This document shows positions 6,345 to 12,782 of a stretch of DNA of 12,817 bases, in pieces. Positions within the stretch are counted from its first letter, which is position 1, and each line of letters opens with the position of its first letter. The position numbers and the translations under genes were made by a program. The stretch comes from a candidate division TA06 bacterium DG_78. Lineage in GTDB: Bacteria > Hydrothermota > Tepidihabitantia > SM23-42. The notes under the pieces are model-generated. The model did not search any database. It saw only the letters and a program-made list of their open reading frames with translations, and was not told where the DNA came from. The stretch lies in contig LJNI01000056.1 in the NCBI GenBank assembly GCA_001303225.1, positions 1 through 12,817 on the forward strand, written 5' to 3'.

Positions 6345-7102
6345 AAAGAATCATCTTCATGATCGTCGCTTGTGTTATGATGTCCTGTACCACGAGGCAG
6401 GCGCTACCGCCGCTTTCAGCACCGGATGAATTCGAACGGGCGATGGCCTATTTTGAAAACAAAAAGTACGACAGCGCTATCCAGGCATTCGAGAGAATAA
6501 TCTTTTATCACCCAACATCAGAATATGTCGACGATGCCCAGTATTGGCTCGGCAGGTCATATTTTGAAAAGAATGACTACACGCAGGCGGTTGCTGAATT
6601 TGACTACCTCTTGAGAAACTTTTCAAATTCAATCTTTTCAGAAGAAACGTACCTCTATCGAGCAAAATCGTACTTCTTCAATGCACCGAGTTATGATAGA
6701 GATCAAACAGGCCTCATAGCAGCCCTGAGCTCACTCAATGAATTTCTCACGCTCTATCCGAATTCAGAACATACCGATGAGATAAAAGAATTAATACTCG
6801 AGGGAAGGAATCGTCTCGCAAAGAAAGAAATTGAGAATGGAAAACTTTACATAAAACTAAAAAAATCTGATGCCGCACTCTTATATTTCGACTATGTGCT
6901 CGAAATATATCCAGAGACCAACGTCGCAAATGAAGCCAGGTTTTACACTGCACAGATATATGAAAAAACGGGGAAAATTGACGAAGCACTAACACTCTAC
7001 AGAGAACTCCTCGAGGATAATCACTGGAAAGAAAGAGCAGAGAAGAGAATTAAAGAGATAGAAAAAGACAGTGACGAGTCAGACGTTGGTGAAATCCAAT
7101 AA
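6341..7102 (+). CDS. bamD: Outer-membrane assembly lipoprotein BamD (YfiO family)
   Basis: A 253-aa lipoprotein matching BamD, the TPR subunit of the BAM complex that folds beta-barrel proteins into the outer membrane. The signal peptide ends at C16 (MMSC). The mature chain has the BamD order of repeats: AMAYFENKKYDSAIQAFERI (34-53), YHPTSEYVDDAQYWLGRSYF (56-75), DYTQAVAEFDYLLRNFSNS, the RDQTG segment (about 121-125), FLTLYPNSEHTDE, RLAKKEIENGKLYIKLKKSD, and the final FDYVLEIYPETNVANEARF. The length is typical. GAGGAG lies upstream of the ATG at 6341, which overlaps the preceding stop. Its presence argues for a diderm cell plan. The acidic C-terminal tail overlaps the start of nadD. Confidence 0.88.
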   Translation: MKRIIFMIVACVMMSCTTRQALPPLSAPDEFERAMAYFENKKYDSAIQAFERIIFYHPTSEYVDDAQYWLGRSYFEKNDYTQAVAEFDYLLRNFSNSIFSEETYLYRAKSYFFNAPSYDRDQTGLIAALSSLNEFLTLYPNSEHTDEIKELILEGRNRLAKKEIENGKLYIKLKKSDAALLYFDYVLEIYPETNVANEARFYTAQIYEKTGKIDEALTLYRELLEDNHWKERAEKRIKEIEKDSDESDVGEIQ

Positions 7103-7673
7103 AAATTCCCGAATCGGTATTTTTGGTGGACTCTTTGATCCACCGCACATTGCGCACTGCATTATTGCCCAGTGGGTACTAGAAGAATGCAATCTTAATA
7201 AGATAATTTTTGTGCCGGCAGCCAATCCACCACACAAATCGAAATATTCATCATACTATATACGATATGAATTGACTGCTCTCGCAATCAGGGATAATGG
7301 CAAATTTGTGATCAGTGATATTGAAAAAAAGATACGTGGCAAAACCTATACGATAGACGTAATAAAAAAACTGAAGCAGAATGTGCACGGATCATTATAC
7401 CTCATCATTGGGAGCGACCAGTGGCAGGAGATCGAGACGTGGAAACGTCCTGCTGAGCTCCTGCACGAATGTAAAATAATTGTCGTTCCCAGACCTTGGT
7501 ACCCAATCAAAAAGACAGGACGATTCTATAAAAAAATTCTCATCAGTCGTACACCACTCATTGATATTTCATCGACTGTCATAAGAAAAAGAATCCAAAA
7601 AAACTGTGATATTACCTATTTAGTACCCCAACAAGTACTGACCTACATCCGTACAAAACATTTGTATCGGTAA
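7071..7673 (+). CDS. nadD: Nicotinate-mononucleotide adenylyltransferase NadD
   Basis: NadD condenses ATP with nicotinate mononucleotide to give deamido-NAD in NAD synthesis. The nucleotidyltransferase signature IGIFGGLFDPPHIAH (residues 15-29 from the GTG at 7071) supplies the HxxH catalytic pair. FVPAANPPHK, the LIIGSDQW strand and the C-terminal ISSTVIRKRI confirm the family. The end KHLYR and about 190-200 aa fit. The start is uncertain: GTG 7071, TTG 7086 and GTG 7089 are all in frame inside the bamD 3' end, and none has a clear ribosome binding site. GTG 7089 (194 aa) would give the short lead before GIFGG usual in the family. It is last in the operon; a palindromic hairpin begins one base after its stop. 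Confidence 0.93.
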   Translation: MTSQTLVKSNKNSRIGIFGGLFDPPHIAHCIIAQWVLEECNLNKIIFVPAANPPHKSKYSSYYIRYELTALAIRDNGKFVISDIEKKIRGKTYTIDVIKKLKQNVHGSLYLIIGSDQWQEIETWKRPAELLHECKIIVVPRPWYPIKKTGRFYKKILISRTPLIDISSTVIRKRIQKNCDITYLVPQQVLTYIRTKHLYR

Positions 7674-7674
7674 C

Positions 7675-7697
7675 TCTACGAGGCTTGGCCTCGTAGA
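7675..7697 (+). terminator. Palindromic hairpin at the end of the nine-gene operon (copy 1)
   Basis: TCTACGAGGC and GCCTCGTAGA pair over 10 bp around a TTG loop, one base after the nadD stop. No T-run follows, so classical intrinsic termination is doubtful. The central 20 bases (7676-7695) recur exactly at 8787-8806 on the other side of the next gene. Confidence 0.6.
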
Positions 7698-7717
7698 TTA
7701 TGCGTAATGATAGCCCC

Positions 7718-7746
7718 TTGACAAGAAAAAAATTTTCTCGTAAGAT
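7718..7746 (+). promoter_or_regulatory. Promoter of the TolB-like gene
   Basis: A perfect -35 TTGACA (7718-7723), a 17-bp spacer and -10 TAAGAT (7741-7746) predict a start near 7753 and a leader of about 72 nt. The spacer contains an inverted repeat AGAAAA-AAA-TTTTCT (7724-7738), which could be an operator or only an A/T tract. The leader ends in AAGGAGG (7812-7818), seven bases before GTG 7826. Confidence 0.6.
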
Positions 7747-7825
7747 ATAGGAGAAGGTCATAATTGAAATGGTGAGATTATTGTACACAAAAGCTTAGTT
7801 TGAAGAATAAAAAGGAGGGAGACAG

Positions 7826-8784
7826 GTGGCACAGTATCGATACGTTCATCACCTATTGTGTTTAACTTTCCTTGTTTTAGGAACACAGATACTGTACTGC
7901 TCTAAAGAAGAACAGCCTGAACCAACATATCCTCTCTCATAGCAATACCTGCCATTTCCTGGAGCCCAGATGGCTCAACAATTGCTATTAGCTATACGCC
8001 ATTAATCTGGGATAGTATCTATAATGAGTATACAGGTATTGACGATTCGATGGGACTGTGGTTCATTGAACCAGACGGCAGTAATCTCACCATGTTCTTG
8101 CAGGGCTTTTTTAGCTCGCTTGACTGGCATCCAAATGGAGAAACGATCATCGTTCCAGGTCATGTCATTGATGTAATCGATACGACGGTCAGCGACCTCT
8201 ACATAGGTGCATATCCTCGTTATAATCCAGACGGAAGCAAAATTTCTTATACGATTTACGCGGGTGATTCCATGGGGCTCTGGATAGTAAACAGCGATGG
8301 TTCTGAGGCACACCGCATTGCGATCAACACTGAGAAGGCAGATTGGGCACCGAATGGACGGGAACTGGTCTATGTGCGTTATCCTCATGATCCATCGCCG
8401 CTCGTAATTGCTGATACCAATGGTACAGTTACATTTGACATCCCTCTTCCTGAGACAAACTCAGGTACGCCTTTACGATCGCCAGCTTCGTTTTCACCGG
8501 ATGGAGAAAAGATTCTGTTCGACTATCAGATTATTATCGGTGATTTCCAATCTGATGAGATGCTCCTCTCTGACTGGCAGATTTATGTGATTAATCGTGA
8601 TGGTACTGGTCTCGAGCAATTAACTGAAGATGGCGGGCTATTTCCAGTATGGAGTCCTAATGGACAACAGATTGCATACGTGAAATATAGTTATTGGGGT
8701 AGTGAGGAAGATGGCGATGGTCAGTTATGGGTGATGAATGCAGACGGTTCTGGTAAGAAACAATTGACCTTTGTGCGAAATTAA
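7826..8784 (+). CDS. TolB/PD40-type beta-propeller lipoprotein gene, interrupted by a frameshift
   Basis: GTG 7826, with AAGGAGG seven bases before, encodes a signal peptide (hydrophobic LLCLTFLVLG, then YCSKEE; the Cys could be lipidated, though Tyr before it is unusual for a lipobox) but stops at TAG 7940-7942. In another frame, open from 7921 to TAA 8782-8784, lie six PD40/TolB repeat motifs: SWSPDG, DWHPNG, RYNPDG, DWAPNG, SFSPDG and VWSPNG. Downstream residues such as IVNSDGSE and VMNADGSGKKQL are typical of six-bladed propellers. The first motif lies upstream of the first ATG in that frame (8050), so translation from 8050 would lose part of a blade; the gene was clearly once continuous. 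Removing one CT from the (CT)3C tract at 7932-7938 joins the frames. Function is probably ligand binding at the envelope; none specific is known. Confidence 0.8.
7932..7938 (+). repeat. (CT)3C tract at the frameshift point
   Basis: CTCTCTC lies where the signal-peptide frame must change to the propeller frame. Losing one CT unit (or gaining one base within about 7921-7939) gives a continuous reading, with the junction reading TYPLIAIPAISWSPDG. The tract is too short for a confident phase-variation claim. Confidence 0.55.
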
Positions 8785-8786
8785 TC

Positions 8787-8806
8787 CTACGAGGCTTGGC
8801 CTCGTA
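8787..8806. terminator. Palindromic hairpin between convergent genes (copy 2)
   Basis: TACGAGGC and GCCTCGTA pair over 8 bp around a TTG loop (8788-8806). The 20 bases match 7676-7695 exactly. It holds the stop codon and the last codons (RGQAS) of the lipid kinase and starts 2 bp after the TolB-like stop, so it can fold in both transcripts. No U-tract is present on either side. Confidence 0.6.
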
Positions 8807-9728
8807 ATGGGGTTCGGATCTTTATTGCTTTGGGAATGAGTGATACGGTAACATCTTGCGCCTTTTCTACTTCACCATCGACATCAGTGAGGTAGAGTTT
8901 GTCGCCCTTAATCCTCAATTCTCGTCCCTGGTAGTGATAGACATTTTTATATTGTAAATGGTCTGCCCGGTACACTTTTCCGAGGACATGGATTAAAAAT
9001 TTGAAGATATTGGTATCCTTCACATAGAGAATCTCGAAGAGTCCGTCATCAGTTTTTGCCATCGGCGCGATGTGCATGTCACCGCCAAAAAACTGTCCGT
9101 TTGCCACGCCGACGATTGGTATGAACGCATCATCGATAAACTTCTTGTCTATCCAAACCTGTAGTCGCATCGGACGGAAGGTAATGAGTGCGAGGAGACT
9201 CGAAAAGAGAAATGTCAATAACCCACCGATTCCCTTAGGAAGCGTATTGGCAATCCTGTCTACATTACCACCCAAACCAGCATCAAAAACATTGGCAAAA
9301 TAGCGCTTCCACTGTTTCGTAGCAGTCGTGAACGTAATTTCTCCAACATCGATCGACTGTACTCTTCCCTGTTTGAGAATTTCGATGGCTTCTTGCCAGT
9401 CATCTGGTATGCCCAGTGTCTTTGCTAAATCGGCTCCAGTACCGAGAGGAATAATGGCGATATCTGGAACACGCTGAGGATCGTGTAAGACTCCGTTCAC
9501 AATTTCATTCATCGTTCCATCACCACCAACGACGACGATGGTCTGAGCTCCCTGCTTCACTGCTTCCTGGGCAAGATGCGACGCATGCCCTCTTCTCTGA
9601 GTGAATTGCCACGTGACATCGAATCCTTCTTTTTCTAAATGTGCTAAAACATCTGGCCAGCTACGTCCGGCTCTGCCGTAGGCAGCATGGGGATTGACAA
9701 TGGCGTGGAGTCTTTTTTTCTGCGGCAT
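8787..9728 (-). CDS. Diacylglycerol kinase-family lipid kinase (DAGK catalytic domain)
   Basis: A 313-aa member of the DAGK/YegS/DgkB family, ATP-dependent lipid kinases of the cytoplasmic membrane face that phosphorylate diacylglycerol or related lipids, often recycling phospholipid precursors. Residues from ATG 9728: IVNPHAAYGRAG (about 10-21) starts the N-domain, VVVGGDGTMNEIVNGVL (about 65-81) holds the GGDGT nucleotide motif, IPLGTGADLAKTLG follows at about 93-106, and the C-domain beta sandwich includes ANVFDAGLGGNVD and GVANGQFFGGDMHIAP. I prefer ATG 9728 over the in-frame TTG 9752 because the -10 ends 7 nt before it and the conserved domain begins just after. Its last codons and stop lie in a palindrome, 2 bp from the convergent TolB-like gene. 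Confidence 0.9.
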   Translation of the reverse strand: MPQKKRLHAIVNPHAAYGRAGRSWPDVLAHLEKEGFDVTWQFTQRRGHASHLAQEAVKQGAQTIVVVGGDGTMNEIVNGVLHDPQRVPDIAIIPLGTGADLAKTLGIPDDWQEAIEILKQGRVQSIDVGEITFTTATKQWKRYFANVFDAGLGGNVDRIANTLPKGIGGLLTFLFSSLLALITFRPMRLQVWIDKKFIDDAFIPIVGVANGQFFGGDMHIAPMAKTDDGLFEILYVKDTNIFKFLIHVLGKVYRADHLQYKNVYHYQGRELRIKGDKLYLTDVDGEVEKAQDVTVSLIPKAIKIRTPLRGQAS

Positions 9729-9735
9729 CTGATAA

Positions 9736-9763
9736 ATAGTATCCAAACTCAACCCGGTGTCAA
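9736..9763 (-). promoter_or_regulatory. Promoter of the lipid kinase gene
   Basis: On the minus strand: -35 TTGACA (9763-9758), 16-bp spacer, -10 TACTAT (9741-9736), then 7 nt to ATG 9728. No Shine-Dalgarno is visible, so the mRNA is probably leaderless. The TTG at 9752 lies in the spacer, upstream of the start point, and cannot be used from this promoter. Confidence 0.7.
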
Positions 9764-9769
9764 TATCTA

Positions 9770-9781
9770 ATCGCTGTAATC
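9770..9781. repeat. Third copy of the ATCxCTGTAATC motif
   Basis: ATCGCTGTAATC differs by one base from the two ATCACTGTAATC copies at 1236-1268. Like them it sits in a divergent intergenic region, just upstream of the -35 of a minus-strand gene. A small hairpin AGGGC-GAA-GCCCT (9782-9794) follows directly. Confidence 0.4.
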
Positions 9782-9793
9782 AGGGCGAAGCCC

Positions 9794-9821
9794 TTGCCTT
9801 GCATAAATTATTGCGTATAAT
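9794..9821 (+). promoter_or_regulatory. Promoter of polA
   Basis: A weak -35 TTGCCT (9794-9799), 16-bp spacer and consensus -10 TATAAT (9816-9821) place the start point at about 9827, the A of the polA ATG. There is no Shine-Dalgarno, so a leaderless mRNA is predicted. The -35 touches the 5-bp hairpin at 9782-9794. Confidence 0.65.
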
Positions 9822-9826
9822 TAACC

Positions 9827-12274
9827 ATGCCGAAAAAATTTGTCCTGATCGATGCCCATTCAGTAATATTCCGTTCGTATTTTGCCTTCATTAAAAATCC
9901 CCTCAAAAACTCAAAAGGAGAGAATACATCAGGCATATTTGGATTCTTGAATACCCTCGAAAAGGTCAAAAAACGGTTCACGACAGACTACATGTGCCTC
10001 GCCTTTGATGCACCTGGTAAGACATTTCGAGATGAAGAATTTGAGCAATATAAGGCAAATCGGCCTCCGCCGCCTCCTGACCTTCCCTTTCAGATAGCAA
10101 AATCAAAGGAACTCTCTCAGTATCTCGGTATTACACACCTCGAGAGAAAGGGGTATGAAGCCGATGATGTCCTCGCGACCCTTGCTCAGAAATTGAAGAA
10201 CCAAGGAGAAGTATACATCGTCTCATCTGATAAAGATCTTTTGCAAATGGTTTCTGACAACGTATATATGTATGATGCATATCGAGATCAAATCTATGAT
10301 AGAAAAAAAGTAATAGAAAAATTCGGTGTACCGCCTGAAAGAATTCCAGATTACCTCGCGCTGACTGGCGATTCGATCGATAATGTACCTGGCGTGCCTG
10401 GTATCGGTCCAAAACGGGCGGTCGAAATCATGCAGAAATATGCAACATTTGAGGAGGCGATTAATACAGATAAACGGCTCGTCGTACATAAAGATAGTGC
10501 TCAGTTATCACGAAAATTAGTAACCCTTGAGTGCCGGATACCGCTGACAATCCGACCAGATGATCTACACATTCAAAAACCTGATCTCGATAAACTCATG
10601 CCACTCTTGCTCGATCTTGAATTCCATTCATACATCAAAGAATTCTCGAGCACCCACGAACCTGCAGTAGCTGTGAAGAGAATAGAAGATCTCTCTCCGA
10701 TTACATTCGGCAATGCAGTCGGCATCGGTTTCGATGATACGAAAGAGATATATCTCTGTTCAACGCCTGATGAGGTCTACCAGATCGAAACAGATCACGC
10801 CGCGACCGTACTCACTGATCGTGAAAAAATCAAGATCGGGCATGACCTGAAGCGCCTCATAAAAAAAACGACCCTGAAATCACCACTATTTGATTGTGGT
10901 ATTGTCGCCTGGCTCATTGATCCGAGCAAGAGATCGTATTCACTCGAGGATATCGCACTCCAGTTTCTCCGCACCTACCCTCACGTAACACCGGCTCATG
11001 TTGCCAGCCTCACCATGAAACTCTATTCTCAACTGAGCGAGAAACTCGACGAGCACGGAGAAAAAACGCTTTATTACGACATCGAAGAGCCACTCATATT
11101 TGTCCTTGCGAAAATGGAACAGCGGGGCATCAAAATTGACATACCGTATCTCCACACCATGGGTGAGGAAATCCAAGCAGAAATCCAACAGCGCGAAAAA
11201 AATATTTACAAAATTGCTGGAAGAAATTTTAACATCAATTCACCGAAACAGCTCGCTCACATTCTCTTTGAGGAATTAAACTTGAAACCCCTCAAAAAGG
11301 GTAAAACTCACTATTCAACGAACGTCGAAGTCTTACAGCAGCTCAGCTCTGTTCATCCGCTGCCGCATGAAATTGTCAATCATCGTGAATTATCAAAGAT
11401 AAAATCGACCTACATTGACCCACTCATTGCAGCCGCTCAAAAGAACCGTATTCATACAACATTCAATCAAACAGGCACAACAACTGGTCGTCTCTCTTCA
11501 TCTAATCCGAATATTCAGAACATACCAATCAGGAGTGAGCTCGGAAAGAAAATGAGAAAAGCATTTGTTGCTGAAAAAGGGTTTTTACTCGTATCTGCAG
11601 ATTATTCTCAGATTGAATTACGCCTCTTAGCTCACATCGCACACGATAAAACTCTGATTCAGGCATTTAAATCAGGTCAGGATATACATCGCCATACTGC
11701 TTCACTCGTCTTCGGCATTTCCGAAGAGAGCGTCGACGAGAAACAGCGGAGAATGGCAAAAGTAGTGAACTATGGGCTCATCTATGGCATGAGTAATTAT
11801 GGACTTGCCCAAGGGCTCGATATACCACAGGAAGAAGCACTACAATTTATCGAATCATACTATACACTCTATGCTGAAGTGGACCACTGGCGTGCACAGG
11901 CAATCTCCTCGGCTGAAGAGAAAGGATATGCTGAAACACTATTCAAGAGGAAAAGACCCCTCCCTGATATTCATTCGAGTAATCGAAATATGAGGGAGTT
12001 TTCAAAACGGGCAGCAATAAATACGCCAATCCAAGGAACTGCTGCGGATTTAATGAAAATGGCGATGATCGACGTCGAGAGAAGACTCACCACGAACAAA
12101 TTCAAGAGCGGCTTGCTCCTCTCTATTCATGACGAACTCCTCTTTGAAATTGAAGAAAATCGTATTGAGGAGGCTCAAAAAATGATACGAGAGAGCATGG
12201 AAACAGTGATGAAATTGGCTGTTCCTATTGAGGTATCAATCGGCGTCGGTAAAACGTGGGGCGAAGCACACTGA
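9827..12274 (+). CDS. polA: DNA polymerase I (5' nuclease + polymerase, inactive 3'-5' exo domain)
   Basis: An 815-aa family A polymerase for Okazaki-fragment processing and repair synthesis. Residues 1-290 are the 5'-3' nuclease: D9, D61, E111, D113/D114, D135/D137 and D182/D185 are the metal ligands, and VPGVPGIGPK (187-196) is the helix-hairpin-helix. Residues about 290-400 are a shrunken exonuclease domain without the DxE motif; only FDCGIVAWLIDPSKRSYSLEDIA resembles the family, so proofreading is absent. The polymerase domain has motif A SADYSQIELRLLAH (D592), motif B RRMAKVVNYGLIYG (R641, K645, Y649) and motif C HDE (768-770). Tyr649 stands where Taq and E. coli have Phe. A run of five prolines follows NR near residue 80. 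Translation is probably leaderless. Confidence 0.97.
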   Translation: MPKKFVLIDAHSVIFRSYFAFIKNPLKNSKGENTSGIFGFLNTLEKVKKRFTTDYMCLAFDAPGKTFRDEEFEQYKANRPPPPPDLPFQIAKSKELSQYLGITHLERKGYEADDVLATLAQKLKNQGEVYIVSSDKDLLQMVSDNVYMYDAYRDQIYDRKKVIEKFGVPPERIPDYLALTGDSIDNVPGVPGIGPKRAVEIMQKYATFEEAINTDKRLVVHKDSAQLSRKLVTLECRIPLTIRPDDLHIQKPDLDKLMPLLLDLEFHSYIKEFSSTHEPAVAVKRIEDLSPITFGNAVGIGFDDTKEIYLCSTPDEVYQIETDHAATVLTDREKIKIGHDLKRLIKKTTLKSPLFDCGIVAWLIDPSKRSYSLEDIALQFLRTYPHVTPAHVASLTMKLYSQLSEKLDEHGEKTLYYDIEEPLIFVLAKMEQRGIKIDIPYLHTMGEEIQAEIQQREKNIYKIAGRNFNINSPKQLAHILFEELNLKPLKKGKTHYSTNVEVLQQLSSVHPLPHEIVNHRELSKIKSTYIDPLIAAAQKNRIHTTFNQTGTTTGRLSSSNPNIQNIPIRSELGKKMRKAFVAEKGFLLVSADYSQIELRLLAHIAHDKTLIQAFKSGQDIHRHTASLVFGISEESVDEKQRRMAKVVNYGLIYGMSNYGLAQGLDIPQEEALQFIESYYTLYAEVDHWRAQAISSAEEKGYAETLFKRKRPLPDIHSSNRNMREFSKRAAINTPIQGTAADLMKMAMIDVERRLTTNKFKSGLLLSIHDELLFEIEENRIEEAQKMIRESMETVMKLAVPIEVSIGVGKTWGEAH

Positions 12275-12297
12275 GAGTCCGCTTCTCCATACAATGC

Positions 12298-12325
12298 TTG
12301 ACATTTTTCAGAAATTATCTATAAT
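12298..12325 (+). promoter_or_regulatory. Promoter of the rplM-rpsI operon
   Basis: Perfect -35 TTGACA (12298-12303), 16-bp spacer and perfect -10 TATAAT (12320-12325), ending 8 nt before the rplM ATG. This is the strongest promoter in the window, as expected for ribosomal proteins. No Shine-Dalgarno fits between, so rplM is probably translated from a leaderless or nearly leaderless mRNA. Confidence 0.75.
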
Positions 12326-12333
12326 GATAGTCT

Positions 12334-12777
12334 ATGAAGACGAAAGTTCTTAAGAAAAATGAGATTATTCGAAAGTGGTATGTGGTGGATGCCACTGATA
12401 AAATTTTAGGGAGGCTCGCCTCGCGCATTGCGCGTATTCTGATAGGTAAAAATAAACCACACTATACACCTCACCTGGATTGTGGTGATTTTGTCGTGGT
12501 TGTGAATGCTGATAAGTTTCGGGTTACTGGGAAGAAAATGAAAAATAAGCTTTATTATTCGCATTCTTTTTATCCAGGTGGGCTTAAGACAATTAATCTC
12601 GAATTGCTATTGAAGAAACATCCTGAAAGAGCACTGTACCACGCAGTAAGTGGTATGCTCCCCAAAAATAAGCTGAGACAGCGGCGTTTAAAACGCTTAA
12701 AGCTCTACACATCAGCTGATCATCCACACACGTCACAATCGCCTGAGAAGATCCAATTAACAGGAAACGAGGAGTAA
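12334..12777 (+). CDS. rplM: 50S ribosomal protein L13
   Basis: A 147-aa L13, an early-assembling 23S rRNA-binding protein of the large subunit. Family marks are KWYVVDATDKILGRLASRIA (residues 15-34), LIGKNKPHYTPHLDCGDFVVVVNA (about 36-59), KLYYSHSFYPGG (about 72-83) and the ERALYHAVSGMLPKNKLRQRRLKRL helix (about 98-122). The length is normal. The ATG at 12334 is 8 nt after a perfect -10. rpsI follows after 5 bases, the usual rplM-rpsI order. The C-terminal tail after LKLY is polar and variable in the family. Confidence 0.97.
   Translation: MKTKVLKKNEIIRKWYVVDATDKILGRLASRIARILIGKNKPHYTPHLDCGDFVVVVNADKFRVTGKKMKNKLYYSHSFYPGGLKTINLELLLKKHPERALYHAVSGMLPKNKLRQRRLKRLKLYTSADHPHTSQSPEKIQLTGNEE
12769..12774 (+). 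promoter_or_regulatory. Ribosome binding site of rpsI
   Basis: GAGGAG lies eight bases before the ATG at 12783 and runs directly into the rplM stop (12775-12777). Downstream genes in this genome carry Shine-Dalgarno sites even when the first gene of the transcript does not. Confidence 0.6.
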
Positions 12778-12782
12778 TATCT

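Noticed and set aside
7125..7160. NadD signature reads HIAH rather than HxGH, as a missing key residue
   Set aside because: Both histidines are kept, and Ala at this place is, to my knowledge, common in NadD, so activity is not in doubt.
7769..7798. A nine-codon ORF (MVRLLYTKA) in the leader of the TolB-like gene, as a possible leader peptide
   Set aside because: No ribosome binding site at a proper distance, no run of regulatory codons and no visible attenuator. Chance short ORFs are expected here.
7921..7942. Programmed ribosomal frameshift joining the signal peptide and propeller frames
   Set aside because: No X-XXY-YYZ slippery heptamer, no internal Shine-Dalgarno-like spur and no strong downstream stem seen. 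An indel in the CT tract explains it more simply.
9782..9794. AGGGC-GAA-GCCCT hairpin as a terminator
   Set aside because: It is only 5 bp, lies between two divergent start regions and abuts the polA -35, so there is no transcript end for it to serve.
10690..10990. Loss of the 3'-5' exonuclease motif in Pol I as a novel feature
   Set aside because: Many bacterial Pol I enzymes (for example Taq and Bacillus types) have the same inactive domain.
12259..12288. Inverted repeat GAAGC/GCTTC around the polA stop as a fifth stop-overlapping hairpin
   Set aside because: Only 5 bp with a 13-nt loop and a mismatch outside it; too weak to count with the others.
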